A stretch of 7,971 bases of DNA. Origin: Spirochaetaceae bacterium (GTDB taxonomy: Bacteria; Spirochaetota; Spirochaetia; DSM-27196; PXBQ01). The position numbers and the translations under genes were made by a program. How positions within the stretch are numbered: position 1 is the first letter of the stretch; every line of letters begins with the position of its first letter. The notes under the pieces were generated by a model. That model was not told the origin of the DNA. It made no database searches and was given only the letters and a program-made list of their open reading frames with translations. This document shows positions 1 through 6,380 of this stretch, piece by piece. Location of the stretch: assembly GCA_003566875.1 (NCBI GenBank), contig PXBQ01000102.1:1-7971 (forward strand), read 5' to 3'.

Positions 1-221
1 ACGGCATTCGATATACCATGTTCGGCAGCGGCGGCGGCGAAAAAGCCGCATCCGAACTCGGCGTGCCGTTTCTTGGGCGGATTCCGCTCGATCCGGCGAT
101 CGTCGCATCCGGGGACAGCGGACGCCCGTACGTCGCGGCGTCGCCCGATTCGGAGACGGCGCGGATCATAAACCGGGTGATCGACGCGATACTTCTATCG
201 ATAAAGGGGATATATAGCTAA
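1..221 (+). CDS. Mrp/ApbC/NBP35-type ATPase, C-terminal end (5' partial)
   Basis: This is the 3' end of a gene that begins left of the window; the reading frame runs from base 3 to a TAA at 219-221. Mrp/ApbC proteins are cytoplasmic deviant-Walker P-loop ATPases that carry and transfer Fe-S clusters to apoproteins. The visible 72 residues match the family's C-terminal part: an FGSGGGEKAA segment, then GVPFLGRIPLDPAI, then GDSGRPYV, and a closing hydrophobic helix. The Walker A motif and the CxxC cluster-binding motif lie further upstream in this family and cannot be checked here. The next gene starts one base after the stop, so the two are probably cotranscribed and translationally coupled. 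The family call is firm; the full architecture is unknown. Confidence 0.88.
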   Translation, partial: GIRYTMFGSGGGEKAASELGVPFLGRIPLDPAIVASGDSGRPYVAASPDSETARIINRVIDAILLSIKGIYS

Positions 222-222
222 A

Positions 223-1284
223 GTGCTGGTTCGATATAGTACGTCGAAGGACGGAAAGCCTGTCAAACAGGCGGAAGTGTACACATTTGATGAACACGGG
301 ATCTCGCCCGGCGATATCGATCCCGACGCGGTCAAGATCGCCCGCCGGCTTCAAGCGTCGGGGCACGTCGCGTACGTCGTCGGCGGCGCGGTTCGCGACC
401 TCATGGTCGGCAAGAAGCCGAAAGACTTCGATATCGCGACCGACGCCTCGCCAAGCCGTTTACGGAAGTTGTTCCGCAACTCGAGGGTGATCGGTCGACG
501 GTTCCGGCTGGTTCATGTCTTTTTCGAGAACAACAAAGTGATCGAGGTTTCGACGTTCCGGTCGGAGAACTCCGAAGGCTTCAAGAACGAGTACGGCGCG
601 ATCGAACAGGACGTTCGGCGACGCGACTTCAGCATGAACGCGTTGTACTACTGCCCGGCCGACCGGACGATAATCGATTACGTCGGCGGAGTGCGCGATA
701 TTCGGAAGAAGCGCATCGTGCCGCTCATTCCACTCGATCGGATATTTGTCGAGGATCCTGTGCGGATAATTCGCGCGGTGAAGTACGCAAACGTGACGGG
801 TTTCAAGATTGGATACCCGCTTCACCGTCAGATACGGAAAAACATATCGCTCCTCGCGGACTGCCCAGCGTCGCGGATGACCGAAGAAGTGTACAAAATT
901 CTACTCTCGGGCCGCGCGGCGAGTGTGTTCCAGGTATGTAGAAAGTACGACATCTTCCAGTACATGATCCCGGCTCTTGACCGGGTCATGAAAAACGAAG
1001 GTCCCGAGTTCTGCGAGAAATTCTTTGCGATGATGAAGCAGCTCGATGAAGCGGTCGCCGAAGGCGAGGACCGACGCCAGCGCGCCGTCGCGTACCTCGT
1101 CGCCGATTACCTGTATCTTGTCTCGCCGCACGGTTCGGAGGAGAAAATTTCGTTTCCCGACGCGTACAACGAGCTCAAAGAGCTTCTGAAACCGTTGATC
1201 CCGGCGAACAAGGACGTCGAGAGGGCACTGGTTTTCTTGATTCGTCGGAGGAAGAACTACCGGCGCGGCGAACCGCTCCGGTAG
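223..1284 (+). CDS. pcnB: PcnB-type poly(A) polymerase / tRNA nucleotidyltransferase family protein
   Basis: A class II nucleotidyltransferase of 353 residues that adds nucleotides to RNA 3' ends without a template, either poly(A) tails or the tRNA CCA end. Seen motifs: VVGGAVRDL near 52-60 (nucleotide-binding GG), the catalytic pair D68 and D70 in KDFDIATDA, E108 in IEVSTFR as the likely third acidic residue, RRDFSMNAL at 133-141, and EDPVRIIRAVKYA at 177-189. The segment LFRNSRVIGRRFRLVHVFF (83-101) is the G-R-R-F-R-L-x-H signature that in this family favours poly(A) polymerase over CCA-adding enzyme. The protein is shorter than E. coli PcnB (about 465 residues) and ends in only a short basic tail. 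The GTG at 223 is chosen because the conserved N-terminal block begins right after it and the upstream gene stops one base before; a GGGG at 206-209 is a distant possible ribosome site. CCA-adding activity cannot be excluded from sequence alone. Confidence 0.9.
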   Translation: MLVRYSTSKDGKPVKQAEVYTFDEHGISPGDIDPDAVKIARRLQASGHVAYVVGGAVRDLMVGKKPKDFDIATDASPSRLRKLFRNSRVIGRRFRLVHVFFENNKVIEVSTFRSENSEGFKNEYGAIEQDVRRRDFSMNALYYCPADRTIIDYVGGVRDIRKKRIVPLIPLDRIFVEDPVRIIRAVKYANVTGFKIGYPLHRQIRKNISLLADCPASRMTEEVYKILLSGRAASVFQVCRKYDIFQYMIPALDRVMKNEGPEFCEKFFAMMKQLDEAVAEGEDRRQRAVAYLVADYLYLVSPHGSEEKISFPDAYNELKELLKPLIPANKDVERALVFLIRRRKNYRRGEPLR

Positions 1285-1308
1285 TTTAGGCTGCGTTTAC
1301 TTTTTTCG

Positions 1309-2493
1309 TCACTCGATCCGGCGAAGGATGTCTCGCGCGGTCTCGGCAAACGGCGCGTCGGCCGATGCTGTGCGTTCAAGGTACGTTGCGGCTTCCGCGA
1401 ATCTGTTGTCCGCGTACGCGTTCACGCCGAGCGCGAAGAGCGTCAACTCGTCCGCGGCGCCTTTCTCGAGCGCCGTCTGGTAGTAGAACTCCGCGAGGCC
1501 GAACGATCCACGTGCGTAGTTGATCAGTCCGAGGTAGTAGTACGGGATGTGGTTGTCTTCGTCGAGGTTAAGAGCCCGCACGAACGCGTCCTCGGCCTCG
1601 TCGAATCTTTCGCCGTCGTACAGCCGCATGCCGTCTTCCACGAGTCCGCGGAATGAGCGGCGTTCGGTGACGTACTCGACAAACTCGTCGATTACCGCGT
1701 CGTGATCGACCCATCGGAACACGTTCCTGTTGATACTGTCGACGTTTGCGCTCATCGAGGCGTCCGCACGAAGCGAACTGATCGCGTCCCAGAGAAGCCG
1801 GTTGTTCCGGCGGTTCTCTGAGTTCACCATGAACGATACCATGCCCCACGCCGTCGGGTAAAAGACCTCTACGTTGTTTCGGGCCGACTCGACGTCGATT
1901 CCGACGACTTCGTCGAACGCGAGCGGCGTAAGCCCCGCCGAACCGTCGACGATCGCTTTCAAGGTATCGAGCCACGCGAGGTTCTCACGATACACCGCAG
2001 CGTCGAGCTCCGGATCGTACATCGATTTCTCGAAAAACACCGCGAATCCTTCGCGGATCCAGAGTGGCGGATTTGGGATGAACGCGCGGAGGAACTGAAT
2101 GAAACCCTGGTGCGCGAGCGAGACGTCGAACTGTTCGTCGTCCGTTGAGTAACCGACCAACTCGCTTCGCGCGATATCGGTGTAGTGTAGATACACAAAA
2201 TCGTCGCGCGTACCGTCTATGATGCGTCTCAGGTATTGATCGTAAGCCGATTTATCCCGGAAAATCCGGACGCGAAGCTTCGCGGGTAACTCTTCCGGGG
2301 CAAAAAGGAAGTACGAGTTAAACAGTTCCATCAGGGCTTCGAGTTTTACCGCGGTCTCCTCGGCGTGACTGCGGCCCAACTCGGACCGAACACGATAGTG
2401 CGCGCTCTCGAACTCCCCGAATGATTCACTCTGTGCAACTGCCGGGAGAACTGCAAATACACATACACATAGGCCGACAAGCGTCCGCTTCAT
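1309..2493 (-). CDS. Secreted TPR protein with a degenerate gluzincin-like peptidase domain
   Basis: A protein of 394 residues that I cannot name. Residues 1-20 form a signal peptide with a probable signal peptidase I site after AVA; C9 and C11 do not sit in a lipobox, so it is probably periplasmic rather than a lipoprotein. Residues about 26-240 resemble peptidase-MA-like metallopeptidases: a mature start of the FESAHYRVRSE type, a motif at AHQGFIQFL (127-135) where HExxH is expected, and WIREGFAVFFE (145-155), where E148 would be the downstream zinc-ligand glutamate. The catalytic E is Q129 and the second H is I132, so hydrolysis is unlikely. Residues about 284-394 contain at least two TPR-like helical pairs (YDGERFDEAEDAFVRALNL; GLINYARGSFGLAEFYYQTA), suggesting a protein-binding scaffold. 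An in-frame ATG 39 bases upstream exists, but the chosen ATG has an ideal GGAGG five bases before it and gives a clean signal peptide. It is last in the leftward operon. Confidence 0.8.
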   Translation of the reverse strand: MKRTLVGLCVCVFAVLPAVAQSESFGEFESAHYRVRSELGRSHAEETAVKLEALMELFNSYFLFAPEELPAKLRVRIFRDKSAYDQYLRRIIDGTRDDFVYLHYTDIARSELVGYSTDDEQFDVSLAHQGFIQFLRAFIPNPPLWIREGFAVFFEKSMYDPELDAAVYRENLAWLDTLKAIVDGSAGLTPLAFDEVVGIDVESARNNVEVFYPTAWGMVSFMVNSENRRNNRLLWDAISSLRADASMSANVDSINRNVFRWVDHDAVIDEFVEYVTERRSFRGLVEDGMRLYDGERFDEAEDAFVRALNLDEDNHIPYYYLGLINYARGSFGLAEFYYQTALEKGAADELTLFALGVNAYADNRFAEAATYLERTASADAPFAETARDILRRIE

Positions 2494-2498
2494 AAAAA

Positions 2499-2503
2499 CC
2501 TCC
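2499..2503 (-). promoter_or_regulatory. Shine-Dalgarno site that fixes the start of the TPR protein
   Basis: On the minus strand GGAGG lies five bases before the ATG at 2493-2491. It is the best ribosome site in the leftward operon and decides between this ATG and the in-frame one at 2532. Confidence 0.85.
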
Positions 2504-2538
2504 GGTGTGAGTCGTGCCACCCTCCCGCACATATTCTA

Positions 2539-3402
2539 TTAGCTTTCTGAGATGTTATCAATAACGAGGTTTAACTCGTCGACGATAATACCCGTATATC
2601 GTTCGATACTGTTGATAATGTAAGATTGGAGAGCGTGAACCTTTCCCGAGAGCTGCGCGCCGAACGGCACGTCGATATGCACGGCGAGGTCGTACCCCGA
2701 CTTGTCGTTCTTAACGACGACGCGCTTGACCTGGATTCCGGGCGAAAACTCCGCGATGCAGTGAAAAATCATCTGAGTCAGCGCCGCTTCGGATATCTGA
2801 ACCGCGCCTTTGCGGCTGAACGCGGGACGCACGACGGTCTTCTCGTAGATGTCGTGTTTCTTGATGATGCCGACACCCTTTTTCAGGAAGATTTTGATCG
2901 AGTCAGCCATGATTCGTGGGTAGTTGCGTTTCACCTCGATCGACGGAACCGGGATGATGTGACGGCCCTGGACGTTGCGATAGTGAATCGCCGTCTCGAT
3001 CTCTTCGGACGTCGCGATCTCCTCGATATTGATGGTCTTGTGCGGCGCGGGCAGATGCAACGCCGTAGCGATTTTCTCTACCATCTTCTCGGACGTTCCA
3101 ATAATCAATACGCGCCGAAACCTCTCGCGCTCGAGCGCGTTCCGGACCTCGTGCCGGTGTTTCTTGTCCGTGAACAGGGCGGTTTTTACGGCGGCAAGAT
3201 ACGCCTTTTCTCGCTTGGCCGAACGACCCGCGACGATTCGTTGGTCACGAATCAAGAGCCCGTCGTCGATCAGGCACTCGATCGCGTACTTCTCCATGAC
3301 CAGATGCGCGCGGAAGCTCTTGCCCGTGCCGCTTTTCCCGATCAACGCGTACACGCGAACGCCACGAAAGCGCCAGATGATCGCCGCGAGGATATGTTTC
3401 AT
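2539..3402 (-). CDS. P-loop NTPase fused to an Asp23/Gls24-like domain
   Basis: A protein of 287 residues with two recognisable parts. The N-terminal part has a clear Walker A, LIGKSGTGKS at 20-29, followed by CLIDDGLLI (43-51), a hydrophobic strand ending in D46-D47. The spacing from K28 to the DD pair recalls HPr kinase/phosphorylase, but I see no further match to that enzyme. The C-terminal part (about 199-284) reads like an Asp23/Gls24 (DUF322) domain: GAVQISEAALTQMI, then a strand pair ending DLAVHIDVPFGAQL, then a helix and TGIIVDELNLVI. Stand-alone Asp23 proteins of Firmicutes are linked to the cell envelope; a role here is unknown. No signal peptide or membrane segment is evident. The ATG at 3402 overlaps the stop of the upstream rluA-like gene as ATGA, implying translational coupling; an in-frame start 90 bases upstream would lie wholly inside that gene. 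The domain calls are from pattern recognition and need a profile search. Confidence 0.78.
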   Translation of the reverse strand: MKHILAAIIWRFRGVRVYALIGKSGTGKSFRAHLVMEKYAIECLIDDGLLIRDQRIVAGRSAKREKAYLAAVKTALFTDKKHRHEVRNALERERFRRVLIIGTSEKMVEKIATALHLPAPHKTINIEEIATSEEIETAIHYRNVQGRHIIPVPSIEVKRNYPRIMADSIKIFLKKGVGIIKKHDIYEKTVVRPAFSRKGAVQISEAALTQMIFHCIAEFSPGIQVKRVVVKNDKSGYDLAVHIDVPFGAQLSGKVHALQSYIINSIERYTGIIVDELNLVIDNISES

Positions 3403-4406
3403 TCCTGTATAACCCCAGTGTATCGTCGTTTGACCGTTTCGATCGTGGTCCGCCCAAAACTGCGCACGAGTCGTGCGATCGCCGCATCGCACAGCGGCGC
3501 GACGACCTGCGTGAAGCCTATCACGTCCTCCGATCCGGCGGCAACGTATCGTTCGCGCACAAGCCTCACCGCGTGAAGCAGGTATCCGGACGTACTAGAC
3601 CGCCCGCCGTACTTGACGTCTCCCGCGAGTGGGGCACCGTGATGCGCCGCGTGCGCGCGGATCTGATGCGTCCGTCCGGTCGCGATCACGATCCCCGCGA
3701 GCGTCAGCCCCGCGCAGCGGGCGATCGGGAACACCTCGGTCAAAGCGTCGTACCCTTCGACCGCCGCGTACGATACGCGGTTCGTCCGGTCGCGGTCGAT
3801 GCGCTCGGTCCAGACGGTTGCCGTCTCGATCGCGCCCTCGAGGACCGCAATGTACTCCTTCCTGATCAGGTTGAGTCCGAGTTCTTCGGTGAACCGTTGC
3901 GCACCGAGTAGAGATTTCGAGAACACGACGATGCCCGACGTGTTCCGGTCGAGTCGATGAAGAGGGCCCGGTCGAAACGACAGCGAGTCGCGCATCTTGT
4001 CCCGAAGGTAAAGCTCGACCGAATCCGCGAGACTGTCGTCGCCGTGCGTCAGAACCCCGGCGGGTTTGTTCACGACGACGAGATGCGCGTTTTCGAACAC
4101 GACGTCCGGCGGGGCAATCGCCGTTCGGCCCGTCTTAGGTCGACGCACGCTGTCGCGGGGCTCGGGTTTCGGGCGATCGAGATCCCGCGCGAACCGGCGG
4201 TCGATCGCGATTACGTCGCCGGTCGCGATCCGCGCGTCGCCGCGTTTCCGGCGCCCGTTTACGCGTACTTTTCCGGTGCGGATCGCCGCGTACACCGCCG
4301 TGAGCGGAACCGTCGCGAGCATCCGGCGCACGACCCGGTCGAGGCGCCGGCCGTCGTCGTCGTTTCCCGCGGTGTACTCGATCGGCGCGTCGTGATCACG
4401 ACTCAC
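3399..4406 (-). CDS. RluA-family pseudouridine synthase with S4 domain
   Basis: An enzyme that isomerises uridine to pseudouridine in structured RNA, probably 23S rRNA by analogy with RluC and RluD; the target site cannot be read from sequence. From the chosen start it has 335 residues. An S4 RNA-binding domain occupies about 19-68 (GRRLDRVVRRML ... GKVRVNGRR). The catalytic domain has VNKPAGVLTHG at 112-122, the HRLDRNTSG motif at 150-158 with catalytic D153, KEYIAVLEG at 183-191, and GRTHQIRAH at 244-252. I choose the GTG at 4406, which overlaps the end of the upstream sugar kinase gene by 11 bases. The open frame continues to another GTG at 4475, giving an 80-base overlap and 23 extra residues unlike the S4 family. 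Neither start has a strong ribosome site, so initiation probably depends on coupling to the upstream gene. The family call is very secure, the start less so. Confidence 0.88.
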   Translation of the reverse strand: MSRDHDAPIEYTAGNDDDGRRLDRVVRRMLATVPLTAVYAAIRTGKVRVNGRRKRGDARIATGDVIAIDRRFARDLDRPKPEPRDSVRRPKTGRTAIAPPDVVFENAHLVVVNKPAGVLTHGDDSLADSVELYLRDKMRDSLSFRPGPLHRLDRNTSGIVVFSKSLLGAQRFTEELGLNLIRKEYIAVLEGAIETATVWTERIDRDRTNRVSYAAVEGYDALTEVFPIARCAGLTLAGIVIATGRTHQIRAHAAHHGAPLAGDVKYGGRSSTSGYLLHAVRLVRERYVAAGSEDVIGFTQVVAPLCDAAIARLVRSFGRTTIETVKRRYTGVIQE

Positions 4407-5328
4407 GGTCGCCCGCCCATCGATCGATACCGATATCGCCTTCCATCGGTCCAAACGCGGCGGCGTTTTGTGCACCCGCCCACGCGGCGAGTTCGGCCGC
4501 CGTCTCGGGTGAGTAGCCGTGGACGAGTCCTGCGAGGAAACCCGCGTCGAACGCGTCGCCCGCGCCGGTCGGATCGACCTCGGTCACCCGATGCGCCGGG
4601 ATTTTCACGCTTTGGCGTTCGTTGAATACGGTAGCGCCGCTTTTTCCGTGTTTCACGACGACGTACTCAAGCCCGTACTCCGCGATGAGTCGCGTCGCTC
4701 CGAGGCCGACGTCGTGAGTGCCCGCAAGGGCGGCGAGTTCCTCCTCGCCGGGCAACACGACCGAGCACGACGAGAGGAACTCTTCGCCGACGACGTCGCC
4801 GAGCGCGCGTCCGTGCAACAACTCCTGCCTGATGTTCGGGTCGAACGAGATCTGCGCGCCGGCCGCACCGAACCATGCCGCGGCGGACATGATCTCGTGC
4901 CGGAATTGCCCATTCGCCATGAGTGAACACCCCATAACGTGAAAAAAACCGGGCTGGAACGCCGGTTCGGGGGGTGAAAACCGCGCGCGCACCGCGGGTG
5001 TTCCTTCGATGTGATACACGAACGTTCGATCCCCCGCGTCGTCGTACGCGACAAACGCGACGGCCGTGGTTCCCGCGAATCGCTCGATGTACCGTGTCTC
5101 GACCCGGTCGCGTTTGAGACGGTCGACTACAAGATCTCCGAACACGTCGTCGGCGACGCCTCCGATTATGCCCGTGGAAACGCCGAGCCGAGCCGCCACG
5201 TCGATAAAGATCGCCGGCGCACCGCTTGGGAACGGTCCCACGAACGTGCCGGGCACAGAGAGTCCGATGCCTGGTTCGGGTCTCATTATCTCCACGAGTA
5301 TCTCGCCCATCGTCCAGATGCTGTTCAT
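4396..5328 (-). CDS. PfkB-family sugar kinase
   Basis: A ribokinase-fold kinase of 310 residues that phosphorylates a sugar or sugar acid with ATP in the cytoplasm. Seen features: MGEILVEIMRPEPG near the N-terminus, GGVADDVFGD at 56-65, SFDPNIRQE at 161-169, PGEEELAALAG at 193-203, and the ATP/anion-hole motif VDPTGAGDAFDAGF at 251-264 with catalytic base D258. The substrate-side segment FPSGAPAIFIDVAARLG (33-49) lacks the usual GG...N of PfkB signature 1. As I recall, this FPSGAPAIFID form marks a subfamily often annotated as tagatose kinase or simply sugar kinase; the substrate is therefore only a guess. The ATG at 5328 has no clear Shine-Dalgarno sequence, and neither does the next Met (residue 7). 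It is the first gene of the leftward operon and is divergent from a carbohydrate deacetylase gene, which supports a role in carbohydrate use. Confidence 0.88.
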   Translation of the reverse strand: MNSIWTMGEILVEIMRPEPGIGLSVPGTFVGPFPSGAPAIFIDVAARLGVSTGIIGGVADDVFGDLVVDRLKRDRVETRYIERFAGTTAVAFVAYDDAGDRTFVYHIEGTPAVRARFSPPEPAFQPGFFHVMGCSLMANGQFRHEIMSAAAWFGAAGAQISFDPNIRQELLHGRALGDVVGEEFLSSCSVVLPGEEELAALAGTHDVGLGATRLIAEYGLEYVVVKHGKSGATVFNERQSVKIPAHRVTEVDPTGAGDAFDAGFLAGLVHGYSPETAAELAAWAGAQNAAAFGPMEGDIGIDRWAGDRES

Positions 5329-5384
5329 CGTATGTTTAGCGTATCAGATTCTGCCGCTTTGGTTCCAGCGTAGGTTTTTTTCCG

Positions 5385-5413
5385 ATGACACCGCGGTTCC
5401 GTTTCAGTACTAT
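5385..5413 (+). promoter_or_regulatory. Putative sigma70-like promoter for the deacetylase gene
   Basis: ATGACA at 5385-5390 (five of six matches to TTGACA) and TACTAT at 5408-5413 (four of six matches to TATAAT, keeping the first TA and last T) are separated by 17 bases. Transcription would start near 5420, about 43 bases before the ATG at 5464. The prediction is by eye only. Confidence 0.5.
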
Positions 5414-5453
5414 TTCCTTGCGTCACAGTTGGTGATGAAAGCTTGCGAGACGT

Positions 5454-5458
5454 GGAGG
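5454..5458 (+). promoter_or_regulatory. Shine-Dalgarno site that fixes the deacetylase start
   Basis: GGAGG ends five bases before the ATG at 5464. An in-frame TTG at 5443 lies upstream of this site and would place the site inside the coding region, so the ATG is preferred. Confidence 0.85.
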
Positions 5459-5463
5459 CTCTG

Positions 5464-6240
5464 ATGAACGGAATTAGACTGTTGACACGAGCGGACGATG
5501 CAGGTATGAACACGACCGCGAATCAGGCGATTCGTGCCGCAGCACGCCAAGGCATCGTCCGGAACGTGAGTATTCTCGCGTGTGGACCCGCTGTCAAGGA
5601 TGCCGTCGAAGTGCTCGGCGACCTCGCCGGAACCGTTGATTTCGGTTTTCACGTCTGCCTGACCGCCGAGTGGGAAAACCTTCGGTGGGGGCCCGTCTCC
5701 GAGAAAGCCGCGGTCGCGTCGATTCTTCGCGCCGACAACACGTTGCCGTTTACATGCGAAGAGCTTGCCGGTCTCTCGCCCGATCCCGATCACATGATGG
5801 CCGAGATCGGCGCGCAGTACGAGTATCTCTGCTCGCTCGGGATAACGCCGAGTTACCTCGACGAACACATGGGCGTCGGTGCCGCCGTCGGGCTCACCGA
5901 TCGACTCGAGCAGTTTGCGCGCGAACGGGGTCTCGTGTACAACCGCCGTCTGATCGTTTCGGGTGCCGTGAAACCGGTTCCCGGATGGAATGGCCCGGCC
6001 GAGCACCCCGGGACCGAGCTCGCCGATGCGCTCGCGGAAGCAGGGCCCGGTACGTATCTCGTCGTCGGACACCCTGCGTTCAAGACGCCCGAGATGGGAA
6101 GGGCCCATCTCCCGGGCCATCCGACCGGAGAGGCGATGATCCAACGAAACCGCGAACGACGCATGTTTGCCGATATCGAGATCGTCGACTACTGCGACAA
6201 CGTCGAGGTCGAACTGCTCAGGTACGCATCGTTCGCGTAG
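5464..6240 (+). CDS. YdjC/ChbG/HpnK-family carbohydrate deacetylase
   Basis: A protein of 258 residues in the YdjC family, metal-dependent enzymes of the polysaccharide-deacetylase type that remove N-acetyl groups from sugars such as chito-oligosaccharides (ChbG) or from N-acetylglucosaminyl hopanoid intermediates (HpnK). Seen motifs: RADDAGMNTTANQAI at 9-23, where D11-D12 match the family's N-A-D-D metal-binding segment; DFGFHVCLT at 59-67 with H63; YLDEHMG at 131-137 with H135; VVGHPA at 200-205 with H203; and a closing NRERRMF helix start. All expected acidic and histidine positions appear present, so an active enzyme is likely. No signal peptide is seen, so it probably acts in the cytoplasm on an imported substrate. 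The divergent PfkB kinase gene could act in the same pathway. The natural substrate cannot be assigned. Confidence 0.88.
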   Translation: MNGIRLLTRADDAGMNTTANQAIRAAARQGIVRNVSILACGPAVKDAVEVLGDLAGTVDFGFHVCLTAEWENLRWGPVSEKAAVASILRADNTLPFTCEELAGLSPDPDHMMAEIGAQYEYLCSLGITPSYLDEHMGVGAAVGLTDRLEQFARERGLVYNRRLIVSGAVKPVPGWNGPAEHPGTELADALAEAGPGTYLVVGHPAFKTPEMGRAHLPGHPTGEAMIQRNRERRMFADIEIVDYCDNVEVELLRYASFA

Positions 6241-6253
6241 CGAAAAACCACGA

Positions 6254-6288
6254 GACCGAGACGTCGGCACGACGCCCGCGTCTCGGTC
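6254..6288 (+). terminator. Perfect inverted repeat, possible terminator
   Basis: GACCGAGACG at 6254-6263 is exactly complementary to CGTCTCGGTC at 6279-6288, a 10-bp GC-rich stem around a 15-base loop, 13 bases after the deacetylase stop. No T run follows on the plus strand, so it is not a textbook intrinsic terminator in that direction; on the minus strand a run of five T follows, but no gene there needs it. It could stop transcription with a factor, protect an RNA 3' end, or be an operator. Confidence 0.45.
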
Positions 6289-6337
6289 CGGTCGCGGCGT
6301 ACATCCGAAAAAAAAGCTTCCCTTGTGGCCGTGTCTC

Positions 6338-6346
6338 TGTTATAGT
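6338..6346 (+). promoter_or_regulatory. Putative extended -10 promoter for the receiver-PAS gene
   Basis: TGT followed by TATAGT (five of six matches to TATAAT) forms an extended -10 element 34 bases before the ATG at 6381. The -35 region at the right distance (TTCCCT, 6319-6324) is poor, and TTGTGG at 6323 is too close (12-base spacer). A GGGG at 6371-6374 is the likely ribosome site. Confidence 0.5.
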
Positions 6347-6380
6347 AAAAACTTCCTAAAATAACGGTCTGGGGTTCAAA

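Noticed and set aside
1261..1306. Possible intrinsic terminator between the convergent genes (a 4-bp GCGG/CCGC stem and a T6 run)
   Set aside because: The stem is too short and sits about 25 bases from the T run, so it does not form a credible terminator.
2461..2493. Lipoprotein signal in the TPR protein because of Cys9 and Cys11
   Set aside because: The residues before each cysteine do not form a lipobox, while a normal signal peptidase I site (AVA) follows.
2626..3576. Plus-strand open frame of 316 codons antisense to the P-loop/Asp23 gene
   Set aside because: Its translation is a low-complexity mix of Arg, Asp and Leu without motifs; the minus strand has Walker A and Asp23-like motifs.
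4404..4475. Longer rluA-like protein from the GTG at 4475
   Set aside because: It would overlap the sugar kinase gene by 80 bases and add residues unlike the S4 family N-terminus, with no ribosome site; the GTG at 4406 is simpler, though not proven.
3957..4625. Plus-strand open frame of 222 codons across the rluA-like and sugar kinase genes
   Set aside because: It is extremely Arg-rich, spans the junction of two genuine minus-strand genes and has no supporting start signal.
5410..6270. Minus-strand open frame of 286 codons antisense to the deacetylase gene
   Set aside because: No recognisable domain, and it covers the well-supported YdjC-family gene and its ribosome site.
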